A stretch of 64,000 nucleotides of DNA from Methylobacterium sp. 10 (GTDB lineage Bacteria > Pseudomonadota > Alphaproteobacteria > Rhizobiales > Beijerinckiaceae), in contig NZ_KI912577.1 of assembly GCF_000519085.1 (NCBI RefSeq), forward strand, positions 312,501 to 376,500, in the 5' to 3' direction. How positions within the stretch are numbered: position 1 is the stretch's first letter; each line of letters opens with the position of its first letter. The notes beneath the pieces were generated by a model that saw only the letters and a list, made by a program, of their open reading frames with translations, searched no databases and was not told the DNA's origin. The translations under genes were made by a program, and so were the position numbers. Below, piece by piece: positions 26,416 through 36,008 of this stretch.

Positions 26416-27720
26416 TCAGCCGTAACGCAGGGCCTGCACCGGATCGAGCCGGGCGGCGCGCCAGGAGGGATAGAGCGTCGCCACGAGCGACAGGGCGATG
26501 GAGGTGAGGACCACCACCGTGATCTCGCCGGAATTCATCTCGGCGGGGATCTCGGCCAGGAACCGCACGGTCGGGTCCCAGGCGGAGGGGAACAGCACCC
26601 GCTGGATCGGCTTGATGTTGAGGGTGATGAGCGTGCCAAGCGCCAGCCCGCCCAGCGTCCCGACCACGCCGATGAGCGCCCCGTTGATGAGGAAGACCCG
26701 CATCACGGTACCTGGCGTGGCCCCCATCGTCCGCAGGATCGCGATGTCGCTCGACTTGTCGCGCACCAGCAGGATCAGGCCGGAGACGATGTTGAGGGTC
26801 GCCACCACGACGATGAGGCTGAGGATCAGGAACATCACGTTCCGCTCCACCTCCAGCGCCCCGAAGAAGGTTCGGTTGCGCTGGCGCCAGTCGGTGAGGA
26901 GAACGGGCCGCTCCGCCGCCATTTCGAGATCCGGCCGCAGCTGCGCCACGGCATCGGCATTGTCGAGATAGACCTCGATCAGGCTGACGTCGCTGTCCCG
27001 GTTGAAGAAGGCCTGGGATTCGGCGAGCGGCATGAACACGAAGGTAGCGTCGAATTCGGTCATGCCGATCTCGAAGATCGCCTTGACCGTATAGGCCTTG
27101 GTGCGCGGCGCGGTGCCGAACGGTGTCGTCGCGCCCTTCGGCGTGGACAGGGTGATCTGGTCGCCGGCCTGCAGGCCCAGCGATTCGGCGAGCCTCCGAC
27201 CGATGGCGACACCGGTGCCGTCGTCGAACCCATCGAGCGTGCCGCCCCGGATGGTCTTGGCGATGGAGCCGATGGAATCGATGTCCTCGCCCCTGATGCC
27301 GCGCACCAGCACGCCGCTGCCGCCATAGGGCGACGAGGCGAAGGCTTGGCCTTCCACCAGGGGAATCGCCGAGCGGACGCCGGCGACCTTGGAGAGGCGG
27401 TCGGAGAGATCGACGTAATCGGTGAACAGCTTGTCGATGGGCGTAACGAAGACGTGGCCATTGATGCCGACGATCTTCGATAGCAACTCGGTGCGGAACC
27501 CGTTCATCACCGAAAGGACGATGATGAGGGTGGCGACCCCCAGGGTGATGCCGAGGACTGAGAAGAAGGCGACGACGGAGACGCCGCCGCCGCGCCGCCG
27601 GGCGCGGAGATAGCGCCCGGCGATGATCCACTCGAAGGCCGCGAAGGGCGGCGTGCTGCCGCGCTTGAACAGCACGGAAAGCCCCGCCAGCCGTTCCTTC
27701 ACCGTCTCTGCCAGAGCCAT
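26416..27720 (-). CDS. lolC: Lipoprotein-releasing system permease LolC/LolE
   Basis: The 434-residue MacB/LolE-type permease has one N-terminal helix (about 47-70, [25 protein letters not shown]), a large periplasmic domain (75-295) and three C-terminal helices (about 300-330, 345-375, 400-425). The family ends [14 protein letters not shown], as expected. Many alphaproteobacteria have one permease that forms a homodimer instead of separate LolC and LolE; no second copy is in this window. It lies in the proS - lolC - lolD minus-strand run. Confidence 0.95.
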   Translation of the reverse strand: MALAETVKERLAGLSVLFKRGSTPPFAAFEWIIAGRYLRARRRGGGVSVVAFFSVLGITLGVATLIIVLSVMNGFRTELLSKIVGINGHVFVTPIDKLFTDYVDLSDRLSKVAGVRSAIPLVEGQAFASSPYGGSGVLVRGIRGEDIDSIGSIAKTIRGGTLDGFDDGTGVAIGRRLAESLGLQAGDQITLSTPKGATTPFGTAPRTKAYTVKAIFEIGMTEFDATFVFMPLAESQAFFNRDSDVSLIEVYLDNADAVAQLRPDLEMAAERPVLLTDWRQRNRTFFGALEVERNVMFLILSLIVVVATLNIVSGLILLVRDKSSDIAILRTMGATPGTVMRVFLINGALIGVVGTLGGLALGTLITLNIKPIQRVLFPSAWDPTVRFLAEIPAEMNSGEITVVVLTSIALSLVATLYPSWRAARLDPVQALRYG

Positions 27721-27727
27721 GCCGGCC

Positions 27728-29053
27728 TCAGCTCCGCTTCAGGCGCGAGATCAGGTCGATGGGAGCCACGCTCTCGCGCTCGCCGCCGGAGCGCCGCTTG
27801 ATCTCGACCTTGCCCTCGGCGAGGCCGCGCGGACCCACGACGACCTGCCAGGGCAGGCCGATGAGGTCGGCGGTGGCGAACTTGGCACCGGGACGCTCGT
27901 CGCGGTCGTCGTAGAGCACCGTCAGGCCGCTGGCCTCGAGGTTGGACTGGATCTCGGCGCAGGCCGCATCGGTCGCGGCATCGCCTGTCTTGAGGTTGAT
28001 GAGGGCGACGTCGAACGGCGCCACGGAATCCGGCCAGATGATGCCGGCCTCGTCATGCGAGGCCTCGATGATCGCGGCCACAAGACGGCTCGGGCCGATG
28101 CCATAGGAACCCATATGCACGGGGCGGTCGACGCCGTCCGGCCCGGTGACCTTGGCGCCCATGGCCTCGGAATACTTGGTGCCGAAATAGAAGATGTGCC
28201 CGACCTCGATGCCGCGCGCGGCCATCTGCTTGTCCTCGCCGACCTCGGCGAAAGCGGCGGGCTCGTGCATCTCGGAGGTGGCGGCGTAGAGCGAGGTCCA
28301 GCGGTCCACGGTGCCCTGGAGACCGGCCACGTCGTCGAAATCTGTGGTGACCGGCGGAACGTCGAAATCGAGGTATTGCCTGTCGCAGAACACCTCGCTC
28401 TCGCCGGTCTGGGCCAGGATGATGAACTCGTGGCTGAGGTCGCCGCCGATGGGGCCGGTATCGGCGCGCATGGGGATCGCCTTGAGGCCGAGGCCGGCGA
28501 AGGTGCGCAGATACGCCACGAACATCTTGTTGTAGGCGTGCCGGGCCGTCGCCTGGTCGATATCGAACGAGTAGGCGTCCTTCATCAGGAATTCGCGCGA
28601 ACGCATGGTGCCGAAGCGGGGCCGCACCTCGTCACGGAACTTCCAGGAGATCTGGTAGAGATTCTTCGGCAAGTCCTTGTAGGAGCGCACGCTGCCGCGG
28701 AAGATCTCGGTGATGACCTCCTCGGCGGTGGGGCCGAACAGCATCTCGCGGTCGTGCCGGTCGGAAATGCGCAACATCTCCTTGCCGTAGGCCTCGTAGC
28801 GGCCGGATTCCTTCCACAGCTCCGCCGACTGGATCGACGGCATCAGGAGTTCGATGGCACCTGACCGATCCTGCTCCTCACGGATCACCGCGCAGACCCT
28901 GTTGAGTACGCGCAGGCCCAGGGGCAGCCAGGCATAGATGCCCGCCGCTTCCTGACGGATCAGGCCGGCCCGCAGCATCAGGCGGTGGGAGACGATCTCA
29001 GCCTCCTTGGGCGTCTCGCGCAGGGTCGGCAGGAAATAGCGGGAGAGACGCAT
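27728..29053 (-). CDS. proS: Prolyl-tRNA synthetase (short, alphaproteobacterial type)
   Basis: The class II aminoacyl-tRNA synthetase has 441 residues. Motif 2 is visible as [23 protein letters not shown] and motif 3 as [15 protein letters not shown]. The length and absence of the about 180-residue INS editing insertion mark the short alphaproteobacterial form, in contrast to the about 570-residue E. coli enzyme. The C-terminal anticodon domain ends ISRLKRS. The start MRLSRYFLP at 29053 is family-typical; the frame runs 23 codons further without similarity. lolC/E follows seven bases later. Confidence 0.96.
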   Translation of the reverse strand: MRLSRYFLPTLRETPKEAEIVSHRLMLRAGLIRQEAAGIYAWLPLGLRVLNRVCAVIREEQDRSGAIELLMPSIQSAELWKESGRYEAYGKEMLRISDRHDREMLFGPTAEEVITEIFRGSVRSYKDLPKNLYQISWKFRDEVRPRFGTMRSREFLMKDAYSFDIDQATARHAYNKMFVAYLRTFAGLGLKAIPMRADTGPIGGDLSHEFIILAQTGESEVFCDRQYLDFDVPPVTTDFDDVAGLQGTVDRWTSLYAATSEMHEPAAFAEVGEDKQMAARGIEVGHIFYFGTKYSEAMGAKVTGPDGVDRPVHMGSYGIGPSRLVAAIIEASHDEAGIIWPDSVAPFDVALINLKTGDAATDAACAEIQSNLEASGLTVLYDDRDERPGAKFATADLIGLPWQVVVGPRGLAEGKVEIKRRSGGERESVAPIDLISRLKRS

Positions 29054-29249
29054 CGGGGGCCCTGGATCGTTTTGGAGCGCGATCGTACCGCGCATCATTG
29101 CGGGGCACACAACACATTGCATCGAGAAAAGACAAGCGCCGTGCGGGGTCAGGGAAAGCCCGCATGGTCACGGAACCGGGTCGCGGGGGGAAATGGAGCT
29201 CAAACCCACCAAGTCTTGCAAAAAAACGCCAGGAATCATCTCCGAAGGC

Positions 29250-29278
29250 GTGACAATGCGCAATCCAGTTCCTATAAG
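29250..29278 (+). promoter_or_regulatory. Sigma-70-type promoter for a candidate small RNA
   Basis: GTGACA (29250-29255) and TATAAG (29273-29278) are separated by 17 bp, with an A-rich stretch upstream at 29219-29226. This is the clearest promoter-like sequence in the 457-bp proS/DUF1467 gap and points to the terminator at 29404. Confidence 0.55.
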
Positions 29279-29284
29279 CGCCAC

Positions 29285-29432
29285 CGTGATGGTCGCGACG
29301 CCCGGAGAGGCAGCGCGAGGTCCGAGTCTCGGGAGGAAATTTCAGCCGCCACGCCGTCAGAAATGCGTGAGATAAAATAGGCTGACACGTCATCTATCGT
29401 CTCAAAAGCAAGGCTCACGCCTTGCTTTTTTT
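29285..29432 (+). ncRNA. Candidate small RNA
   Basis: A transcript of about 150 nt is predicted from a good promoter (29250-29278) and a strong intrinsic terminator (29404-29432). Both flanking genes are on the minus strand, so this plus-strand unit stands alone. It contains a CCGAGTCTCGG hairpin and CGGGAGGAAA, plus a 28-codon frame from ATG 29289 to 29375 that would start almost at the 5' end; a leaderless peptide cannot be excluded. I do not recognise a known RNA family. Confidence 0.5.
29404..29432 (+). terminator. Intrinsic terminator of the candidate small RNA
   Basis: The stem AAAAGCAAGG / CCTTGCTTTT (10 bp) with a six-base CTCACG loop is followed by further T residues, seven T in a row on the plus strand. 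Confidence 0.88.
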
Positions 29433-29510
29433 ATGGCGTATGCGGCCCGCCGGATACGGGCGCGGGACGATCCGACCCTGCCCTGTCCGACATCCGGCCC
29501 GATCGCGGCG

Positions 29511-29855
29511 CTACAGACCCGACAGCTCGAAGATCGGGATCACCACGAGAAAGACGAGGCTGGCGAGCAACGTCGTCCAGATCGCCTTCTCGAGCAGGCG
29601 CGGGGCCGCCGGCGCCCCTGGATCCTGCCCCGGGACGATCAGCGACGGGTCGGTCTCGACGTGGTTGCGCAACGGCAGGATGACGAAGAGCAGCGTCCAC
29701 CAGACCACGAAATACAGGGCGAAGGCCCCGAACACCGTCAGCTTGAACAGAACCACTGCGAGGGCCGCCACGGCCGAGACGATGACGGCCATGGTGGCCA
29801 GCGTCCGCCAGATTGTGGCCGAGACGGTCTGGACGAGGGCACTCACGCCTCTCAC
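29511..29855 (-). CDS. DUF1467 family membrane protein
   Basis: The 114-residue protein starts at a GTG (29855) that overlaps the mce stop by four bases. The C-terminal half has the DUF1467 core TVFGAFALYFVVWWTLLFVILPL followed by NHVETDP and a second helix (LASLVFLVVIPIF). Most family members begin at the TVFGA segment, so the N-terminal about 40 residues, including an additional helix, are either a lineage extension or a misassigned start (a GTG or ATG further in would shorten it). Function is unknown; the position after mce is conserved in alphaproteobacteria. Confidence 0.82.
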   Translation of the reverse strand: MRGVSALVQTVSATIWRTLATMAVIVSAVAALAVVLFKLTVFGAFALYFVVWWTLLFVILPLRNHVETDPSLIVPGQDPGAPAAPRLLEKAIWTTLLASLVFLVVIPIFELSGL

Positions 29856-30256
29856 ACCTGCTCCAGCTCGACGAGGGTGCCGAGGAAGTCCTTGGGGTGG
29901 AGAAACAGCACCGGCTTGCCGTGTGCGCCGATCTTCGGCTCGCCGGTGCCGAGAACGCGGGCGCCCTGAGCCTTCAACTTGTCCCGGGCGACGATGATGT
30001 CGTCGACCTCGTAGCAGACATGGTGAACACCGCCGTTCGGGTTGCGGTCCACGAAGCTCTCAATGGGCGAGCCCTCGCCCAGCGGCGACATCAGCTCGAC
30101 CTTGCTGTTGGGCAGGTTCACGAACACCACCGTCACCCCGTGCTCCGGCTGCGGCAGGGGCTCGGTGACCGTGGCGCCGAGGGTATCGCGATAGATGGCG
30201 CAGGCCGCATCAAGGTCGCGTACGGCGATAGCCACGTGGTTCAGGCGTCCGATCAT
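29852..30256 (-). CDS. mce: Methylmalonyl-CoA epimerase
   Basis: The 134-residue vicinal-oxygen-chelate protein converts (S)- to (R)-methylmalonyl-CoA. It starts MIGRLNHVAIAVRDLDAA with a metal His in NHVAIA; the other ligands are in HHVCYEVDD and LVELEQ. Length and motifs match. In methylotrophs this enzyme also serves the ethylmalonyl-CoA route of glyoxylate regeneration. It is downstream of rnj across a palindromic repeat and overlaps DUF1467 by four bases. Confidence 0.95.
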   Translation of the reverse strand: MIGRLNHVAIAVRDLDAACAIYRDTLGATVTEPLPQPEHGVTVVFVNLPNSKVELMSPLGEGSPIESFVDRNPNGGVHHVCYEVDDIIVARDKLKAQGARVLGTGEPKIGAHGKPVLFLHPKDFLGTLVELEQV

Positions 30257-30303
30257 GGTCTGCTCCCTCTTTTCGTTCTTGTGATCCTACCCATCCCCCT
30301 CGG

Positions 30304-30404
30304 CCTGAGGTGCCGCACCAGCGGCCTCGAAGGAGCCCTCCAGCGGTCGCAGCGCGTGCTGGAGGGCTCCTTCGAGGCCTTCGCTGCGCTCCGGACACCT
30401 CAGG
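30304..30404. repeat. Intergenic palindromic repeat, copy B (large stem)
   Basis: Outer arms CCTGAGGTG / CACCTCAGG (30304-30312, 30396-30404) enclose a perfect 21-bp inverted repeat beginning GCCTCGAAGGAGC, so the element folds into a long hairpin on either strand. It shares core words with copy A at 15274-15356. It separates rnj from mce. Confidence 0.8.
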
Positions 30405-30457
30405 ATGAGGTCGCGGGGTGGAAGGGCAGCGTCAGGCCACCGTTCCACCCCGCTTTC

Positions 30458-32134
30458 TCACACCTCCACCACCTGCACGTGGCAGGCGGGCTTCTTGCCC
30501 CAGGCTTCGTTCACGGCCGAGCGGATCGCCCGGTCGACCGCCTTCTCCACGGCCTCTGCATCCTTGCGCTTCTGCTTCGACAGGCCGCTCAGGGTCCGTG
30601 ACACCGCCTCGACGGCGACGTCGAGCATCGGCTGGCCGTTCTTGCCGCGATTGGGCAGGCCCATGATGTCGATGGCAGGCTCACCGAGAACCTCGCCCTG
30701 GACATCGATGGCGATGGCGACAGACACGACGCCGGATTGCGACAGCTTACGGCGCTCGGGGATGGCGCGGTCTTTCCCGTCGATCAGGATGTTGCCATCC
30801 TTGAACAGACGGCCGGCCTTCACGTGCTCGACGATCTCCGGCGTGCCGGGGGCAAGGCGAACGACGCTGCCGTTGCGGGCCTTGACCACGTTGCCGACAC
30901 CCTGTGCCAGGGCGAAGCGGGCATGCTCGTCGAGATGCAACGCCTCGCCGTGGACGGGGATCGCGGTCCTCGGACGGGTCCAGGCATACATCTCGGCCAT
31001 CTCGTCGCGGCGCGGATGGCCGGAGACGTGGACGAGCTTCGTCCGGTCGGTGACCACCTCGATGCCGGCATTGATCAGGTCGTTGATGATCGCGCCCACC
31101 GCCCGCTCGTTGCCGGGAATGGCGCGGGACGAGAAGATCACGCGATCGCCCGCGGCCAGCGTCACGTCAGGATGATCGTCACGGGAGACGCGGGCGAGCG
31201 CCGCACGCTCCTCGCCCTGCGAGCCGGTGAGCAGGCAGACCACCTTGTCGCGGGGCAGGTAGCCGTAGCTGTCGGCCGAGCGAAAATCGGGCAGGCCGTC
31301 GAGGAAGCCGCATTCCCGGGCGACGCCGATGACACGGTCCATGGCGCGCCCAACGGCGATGACCTCGCGGCCACAATCGCGCGCTGCTTCGGCCACCGCC
31401 CGCATGCGGGCGACGTTGGAGGCGAAGGTGGTGACGGCGACCCGGTGAGGCGCCTCGGCGATGAGCTCACGCAGGGTGGCGGCGACCTCGGCCTCGCTCG
31501 GGCTGCGGCCCTCGCGCACGACGTTGGTCGAATCGCTGATCATGGCGATGATGCCCTCGTCGCCCAACTTGCGGAACGAGGCTTCCGAGGTGACGTCGCC
31601 GAGGATCGGCGTGGCGTCGAGCTTCCAGTCACCCGTATGCAGGACCAGGCCGTGCGCGGTGCGAATGGCGACCGCGTTCGATTCCGGAATCGAGTGCGAC
31701 ACCGGAACGTACTCGATCTCGAACGGGCCCACCGTCACCGGCTTATGCGCCGCGATCTCGCGTAGGATCACCTTTGGCGCGCCCGGCTCGCTGAGGCGCC
31801 GCGCCTCGAGCAAGTTCTTGGCAAAGCGGGTCGCATAGACCGGCGCCTTCAGCTTGGGCCACAGCTCACCGATGGCGCCGATATGGTCCTCGTGCGCATG
31901 GGTGATGAAGATGGCGAGGAGGTCGTCCTTGCGCTCCTCGATGAAGCTGAGATCGGGGAACATGAGGTCGATGCCCGGGAAGCCCTCTTCCCCGGCAAAG
32001 CCCATTCCGCAATCGACCATGATCCATTTCCGCCGCTTCTCCGGCCCGAAGCCGTAGAGCGCCGCATTCATGCCGATCTCGCCCACGCCGCCGAGCGGCA
32101 CGAAGACGAGTTCGTCTTGCCCTGTCGTCATCAC
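30458..32134 (-). CDS. rnj: Ribonuclease J
   Basis: This metallo-beta-lactamase/beta-CASP ribonuclease has 558 residues, with 5'-3' exo- and endonuclease activity in RNA maturation and decay. Zinc motifs are THAHEDHIGA (about 77), HSIPESNA and HTGDWKLD; the beta-CASP region has SDSTN and TGSQGEERAALAR, and HVSGHPRRDEM carries a late His. The length matches RNase J. Alphaproteobacteria carry RNase J together with RNase E. It lies nine bases after birA at the 3' end of the nuo block. Confidence 0.96.
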   Translation of the reverse strand: MMTTGQDELVFVPLGGVGEIGMNAALYGFGPEKRRKWIMVDCGMGFAGEEGFPGIDLMFPDLSFIEERKDDLLAIFITHAHEDHIGAIGELWPKLKAPVYATRFAKNLLEARRLSEPGAPKVILREIAAHKPVTVGPFEIEYVPVSHSIPESNAVAIRTAHGLVLHTGDWKLDATPILGDVTSEASFRKLGDEGIIAMISDSTNVVREGRSPSEAEVAATLRELIAEAPHRVAVTTFASNVARMRAVAEAARDCGREVIAVGRAMDRVIGVARECGFLDGLPDFRSADSYGYLPRDKVVCLLTGSQGEERAALARVSRDDHPDVTLAAGDRVIFSSRAIPGNERAVGAIINDLINAGIEVVTDRTKLVHVSGHPRRDEMAEMYAWTRPRTAIPVHGEALHLDEHARFALAQGVGNVVKARNGSVVRLAPGTPEIVEHVKAGRLFKDGNILIDGKDRAIPERRKLSQSGVVSVAIAIDVQGEVLGEPAIDIMGLPNRGKNGQPMLDVAVEAVSRTLSGLSKQKRKDAEAVEKAVDRAIRSAVNEAWGKKPACHVQVVEV

Positions 32135-32143
32135 TGTAAAACC

Positions 32144-32980
32144 TCAAGCCGCCGTCGCGGCCGAACCCAAATGCACCTCGCCCGCCGTCACGGTCCGTCG
32201 CGTCCCATCATCCGATCGGACGACGAGCCGCCCCGCCTCGTCGATCGTCTCGAAAATTCCATGCACGATCTCGCCGCCGATCCGCACCGAAACCGGTGCG
32301 CCGATTCCAGCGGCGTCGTCGAGCCAAAGCCGGCGGATCGTTGAGAATCCGCCGCCCCGACTCCAGAGTCGCGCTGCAGCGACGATTTCGTCCGACAGGT
32401 AGTCGAACAGATCCTCGGCGCGCGTTTCGTGCGAACTCTGACTGAGGCTTGTCGCGGGATAAGGCAAGTCCTGCGGTGACGCGGCAACGTTGACGCCAAA
32501 GCCGATCACCGCCGATCTGCGGCCGCCGGGATGGATCTCGGCCTCCAGGAGCAGACCCGCGAGCTTCGCGCCGGAGACCAAGACGTCGTTGGGCCATTTC
32601 AGGCGGAACGGGCTTATTCGACCTTCAACCTCTTCCTGAGATGATGTGATTGGTTGTCCAGGGTGAGATGGTCTGATCGTTCGCTTCAGAGCCGCGATCA
32701 GCGCGACGCCGGCGACGAAGCCGAGGCTCGGCACATGGACTGGATCGACGTCCGAGACCGGCCAGAGCAGGCTGGCGGTGAGGTTGCCGGGCAGGGAGGC
32801 CCAAGTGCTCCCCCTGCGGCCGCGCCCCGCGTCCTGCCTGAGCGCGACGACCCAGAGCGGCCCCCGTTCACCCTGGCGCGCGAGGTCCATCGCCTGGGTG
32901 TTGGTCGAGCTCAGGCTCTCGTGAACGTGAAGCCGATGCCCGGCAGCCTTGGCCGCCGGGCCGAGTCGATACCCGGACAC
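32144..32980 (-). CDS. birA: Biotin--[acetyl-CoA-carboxylase] ligase
   Basis: The 278-residue group I biotin protein ligase attaches biotin to carboxylases. The ATP/biotin loop reads DAGRGRRGSTWASLPGNL, followed by LKWPNDVLVSGAKLAGLL and the C-terminal beta domain. There is no N-terminal helix-turn-helix, so it is not a DNA-binding repressor like E. coli BirA. Between residues 100 and 122 there is a short polar insertion (PSHPGQPITSSQEEVEG). It starts four bases after nuoN stops, so is co-transcribed with complex I genes, a conserved rhizobial order. Confidence 0.94.
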   Translation of the reverse strand: MSGYRLGPAAKAAGHRLHVHESLSSTNTQAMDLARQGERGPLWVVALRQDAGRGRRGSTWASLPGNLTASLLWPVSDVDPVHVPSLGFVAGVALIAALKRTIRPSHPGQPITSSQEEVEGRISPFRLKWPNDVLVSGAKLAGLLLEAEIHPGGRRSAVIGFGVNVAASPQDLPYPATSLSQSSHETRAEDLFDYLSDEIVAAARLWSRGGGFSTIRRLWLDDAAGIGAPVSVRIGGEIVHGIFETIDEAGRLVVRSDDGTRRTVTAGEVHLGSAATAA

Positions 32981-32984
32981 AATG

Positions 32985-34427
32985 CTAGAACAACGACTTG
33001 GCCGCGGCCCCCGCCGCGCTGACCAGGGGAGAGGGCACGAGGAAGAACAGCACCACTACTGCGCTCGAAAGGCCGAGCACGATGCGCAGGCCGGGCGCCA
33101 TGGTCTCGTACGGGGCTTGGGGCTCGTCGAAATACATCACCTTGACGAGACGCAGGTAATAGAACGCACCGACGACGCTCGTGACGACACCGATCACCGC
33201 GAGACCGACGAGATCGGCCTTTATTGCGGCGGCAAAGACGTAGAACTTGCCGAAGAACCCGGCCAGCGGCGGGATGCCGGCAAGCGAGAACATCATCGCG
33301 GCGAGGCAGAAGGCCAGGACCGGATGCGTGCGCGAGAGGCCCGAGAGGTCGTCCACCGTCTCGTACATCTGCCCGCCGCGACGCAGTGACAGGAGCACGG
33401 CGAAGGCGCCCAGCGTCATGGCGAGATAGATAATCATGTAGATCACTACGCCGCGGATCCCCTCCTCCGAGGCGGCGGCGAGGCCAATCAGGGCGTAGCC
33501 GACATTGCCGATGGAGGAATAGGCCATCAGGCGCTTGATGGAGCGCTGGCCGATGGCGGCGAACGAGCCGAGGGTCATGGAGGCGATGGCGACGAAGACG
33601 ATGATCTGCTGCCAGATCGACGTCACGTCCGGGAAGGCGCCGATGAAGACGCGCACGGTCATGGCGACAGCGGCCATCTTCGGGGCCGAGGCGAAGAAGG
33701 CCGTCACGGGGGTCGGCGAGCCCTCGTAGACGTCCGGCGTCCACATGTGGAACGGCACGGCCGACATCTTGAAGGCGACGCCGGCGGCCACGAACACGAT
33801 ACCGAGCACGATGCCGATGCCGGCATTGTCGTTGAGCGCGGAAACAATGCCGGGGAAGGAGACGGTGCCCGTAAAGCCGTAGACCAGCGACGAACCGTAG
33901 AGCAGCATGCCCGAGGACAAGGCGCCGAGGACGAAGTACTTCAGCCCGGCTTCCGTCGATTTCAGGTTGTCGCGGTGGAAGGCGGCGATGACGTAGGCCG
34001 CCAGCGACTGCAGTTCGAGGCCGAGATAGAGGGCGATCAGGTCGTTGGCCGAGGCCATCACCATCATGCCGATGGTGCAGAGCACGATCAGGATCGGGAA
34101 TTCGAACCGGTCGATGCGCTCACGCTGGAAATAGTCGCGCGAGAGCAGGATCGTGGCGGCCGAGCCGAGCAGGATCAGCGCCTTCATCACCTTCGAGAAG
34201 TTGTCGACGATGAACGACCCGTTGAGGGTCGTGATCTTGGCGCCAGATTGCGACACGACCACGAAGAAGGCGAGGATCAGCAGGATGAGCGCACCGACAT
34301 TGACGCTCTCGACCGAGCGCTCGCCCCGGAAGGCGCCGTAGAGGATCAGCCCCAGCACGCCGATCGCGAGGATCAGCTCCGGCATCACCGGCGAGAGCGA
34401 GGGCAGGACGGCCTGGATAGCGGTCAT
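32985..34427 (-). CDS. nuoN: NADH-quinone oxidoreductase subunit N
   Basis: This 480-residue antiporter-like membrane subunit of complex I has about 14 helices. The conserved region reads DLIALYLGLELQSLAAYVIAAF with the key Glu, then KMSAVPFHMWTPDVYEGSPTPVTAFFA with the proton-path Lys and the loop into helix 8. It is the last nuo gene; nuoM ends 13 bases upstream and birA begins 4 bases downstream. The start is 34427 in frame with the family N-terminus (LPSLSPVMPELILA). Confidence 0.97.
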   Translation of the reverse strand: MTAIQAVLPSLSPVMPELILAIGVLGLILYGAFRGERSVESVNVGALILLILAFFVVVSQSGAKITTLNGSFIVDNFSKVMKALILLGSAATILLSRDYFQRERIDRFEFPILIVLCTIGMMVMASANDLIALYLGLELQSLAAYVIAAFHRDNLKSTEAGLKYFVLGALSSGMLLYGSSLVYGFTGTVSFPGIVSALNDNAGIGIVLGIVFVAAGVAFKMSAVPFHMWTPDVYEGSPTPVTAFFASAPKMAAVAMTVRVFIGAFPDVTSIWQQIIVFVAIASMTLGSFAAIGQRSIKRLMAYSSIGNVGYALIGLAAASEEGIRGVVIYMIIYLAMTLGAFAVLLSLRRGGQMYETVDDLSGLSRTHPVLAFCLAAMMFSLAGIPPLAGFFGKFYVFAAAIKADLVGLAVIGVVTSVVGAFYYLRLVKVMYFDEPQAPYETMAPGLRIVLGLSSAVVVLFFLVPSPLVSAAGAAAKSLF

Positions 34428-34440
34428 CTGAGGTAGACCT

Positions 34441-35961
34441 TCAGCGCGCCACCGGCGGGATCACCGCCGCGGTCTGCGTGTTCGAGAGCGCGGTCTTCAT
34501 GCTCTGCATCAGCGCCTCCGTGGAGGGGGCGAAGGTGTCGAGGATGGGCGCGGGATGCACGCCGTAATAGATCGTCAGGGCGACGAGCGGCGCGATGATG
34601 ATCTTCTCCCGCAGGTCGAGATCGAGAATCCCCTGCAGGTTGGGCTTCTCGAGCTTGCCGTAGATCACGCGGGCATAGAGCCACAGAGCGTATCCGGCCG
34701 AGAGGATGATCCCGAAGACGGAGAAGAAGGCGACGGTGGGGTTGGCCTTGAAGGCCCCCATCATGGCCAGGAACTCGCCTACGAAACCCGACGTACCCGG
34801 CAGGCCGACATTGGCCATGGTGAACACCATCATGGCCGCCGCGTAGAGCGGCATCCGCTTCACGAGGCCGCCATAGGCAGCGATCTCGCGGGTGTGCATC
34901 CGGTCGTAGACCACGCCGACGCAAAGGAAGAGCGCGCCCGAGACGATCCCATGGGAGATCATCAGAAACAGGGCGCCCTGGATGCCCTGCTCGTTGAGGG
35001 TGAACAGGCCCAGCGTCACGAAGCCCATATGCGCCACCGACGAATAGGCGATGAGTTTCTTGATGTCGGTCTGCATCAGCGCGATCAGCGACGTGAAGAT
35101 GATCGCGATGACCGAGAGGGCGAAGACGAACGGCGCGAAATAGGCCGACGCATCCGGGAACATCGGAAGCGAGATCCGGATGAAGCCGTAGCCGCCCATC
35201 TTGAGCAGGATGCCGGCGAGGATCACCGAACCGGCGGTGGGCGCCTCCACGTGGGCGTCGGGCAGCCAGGTATGGACCGGCCACATCGGCATCTTGACCG
35301 CGAAGGAGGCGAAGAAGGCGAGCCACAGCCAGTATTGCATGCCCACGGGGAAGCGGGTGTGCAGCAGGGTCGGGATGTCTGTGGTGCCGGCGTGCCAGTA
35401 CATCGCCATGATGGCCAGCAGCATCAGCACCGAGCCGAGCAGGGTGTAGAGGAAGAACTTGAAGCTCGCGTAGATCCGGCGCTTGCCGCCCCAGATGCCG
35501 ATGATGAGGAACATCGGGATCAGGCCGGCTTCGAAGAACAGGTAGAACAGCACGAGGTCGAGGGCCTGGAACACGCCGATCATCGTCGTCTCGAGGACGA
35601 GGAAGGCGACGAAATACTCCTTCACCCGCGTGTTCACCGACAGCCACGACGCACCGATGCAGAACGGCATCAGGAACGTGGTGAGCAGGATCAGCGGCAT
35701 CGAGAACCCGTCGACGCCGAGCTTAAACTTGATCGTCTCGGCGAGCCAGCCGTGGGTCTCCACCAGCTGGAAGCTCGACGTCGACGGATCGAACCGGCCC
35801 CAGGCCACCAGGCTGAGGAGGAAGGTGACGATGGTGGTCGCGAGCGCGGCCCAGCGGGCGTTGCGCTTCACGCTCTCGGATTCATCGCCGAGGGACAGGA
35901 TGAAGGCCGCGCCGCAAAGCGGCACGATCAGCAGGCCTGAAAGAATGCCGAGGCCGAACAT
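34441..35961 (-). CDS. nuoM: NADH-quinone oxidoreductase subunit M
   Basis: The 506-residue antiporter-like subunit has about 14 helices. It carries [21 protein letters not shown] with the essential Glu, [27 protein letters not shown] with the Lys and His, and the helix-8 segment [19 protein letters not shown]. These match NuoM rather than NuoL or NuoN. It sits between nuoL (47 bp) and nuoN (13 bp). Confidence 0.97.
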   Translation of the reverse strand: MFGLGILSGLLIVPLCGAAFILSLGDESESVKRNARWAALATTIVTFLLSLVAWGRFDPSTSSFQLVETHGWLAETIKFKLGVDGFSMPLILLTTFLMPFCIGASWLSVNTRVKEYFVAFLVLETTMIGVFQALDLVLFYLFFEAGLIPMFLIIGIWGGKRRIYASFKFFLYTLLGSVLMLLAIMAMYWHAGTTDIPTLLHTRFPVGMQYWLWLAFFASFAVKMPMWPVHTWLPDAHVEAPTAGSVILAGILLKMGGYGFIRISLPMFPDASAYFAPFVFALSVIAIIFTSLIALMQTDIKKLIAYSSVAHMGFVTLGLFTLNEQGIQGALFLMISHGIVSGALFLCVGVVYDRMHTREIAAYGGLVKRMPLYAAAMMVFTMANVGLPGTSGFVGEFLAMMGAFKANPTVAFFSVFGIILSAGYALWLYARVIYGKLEKPNLQGILDLDLREKIIIAPLVALTIYYGVHPAPILDTFAPSTEALMQSMKTALSNTQTAAVIPPVAR

Positions 35962-36008
35962 CTAGCGGGCACTCCGATACAGGTTGGCGACCGTCATTGC
36001 GCGAGACA

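Noticed and set aside
26399..27631. Extension of the lolD frame over lolC/E
   Set aside because: The added part is the out-of-phase translation of lolC/E; Lol motifs start only after 26398.
28998..29393. 131-codon minus-strand frame upstream of proS
   Set aside because: Overlaps the proS start, has no motif, and runs opposite a clear plus-strand promoter-terminator unit.
34555..35940. 461-codon plus-strand frame opposite nuoM
   Set aside because: Charged low-complexity shadow of a membrane protein; no ribosome site or motif.
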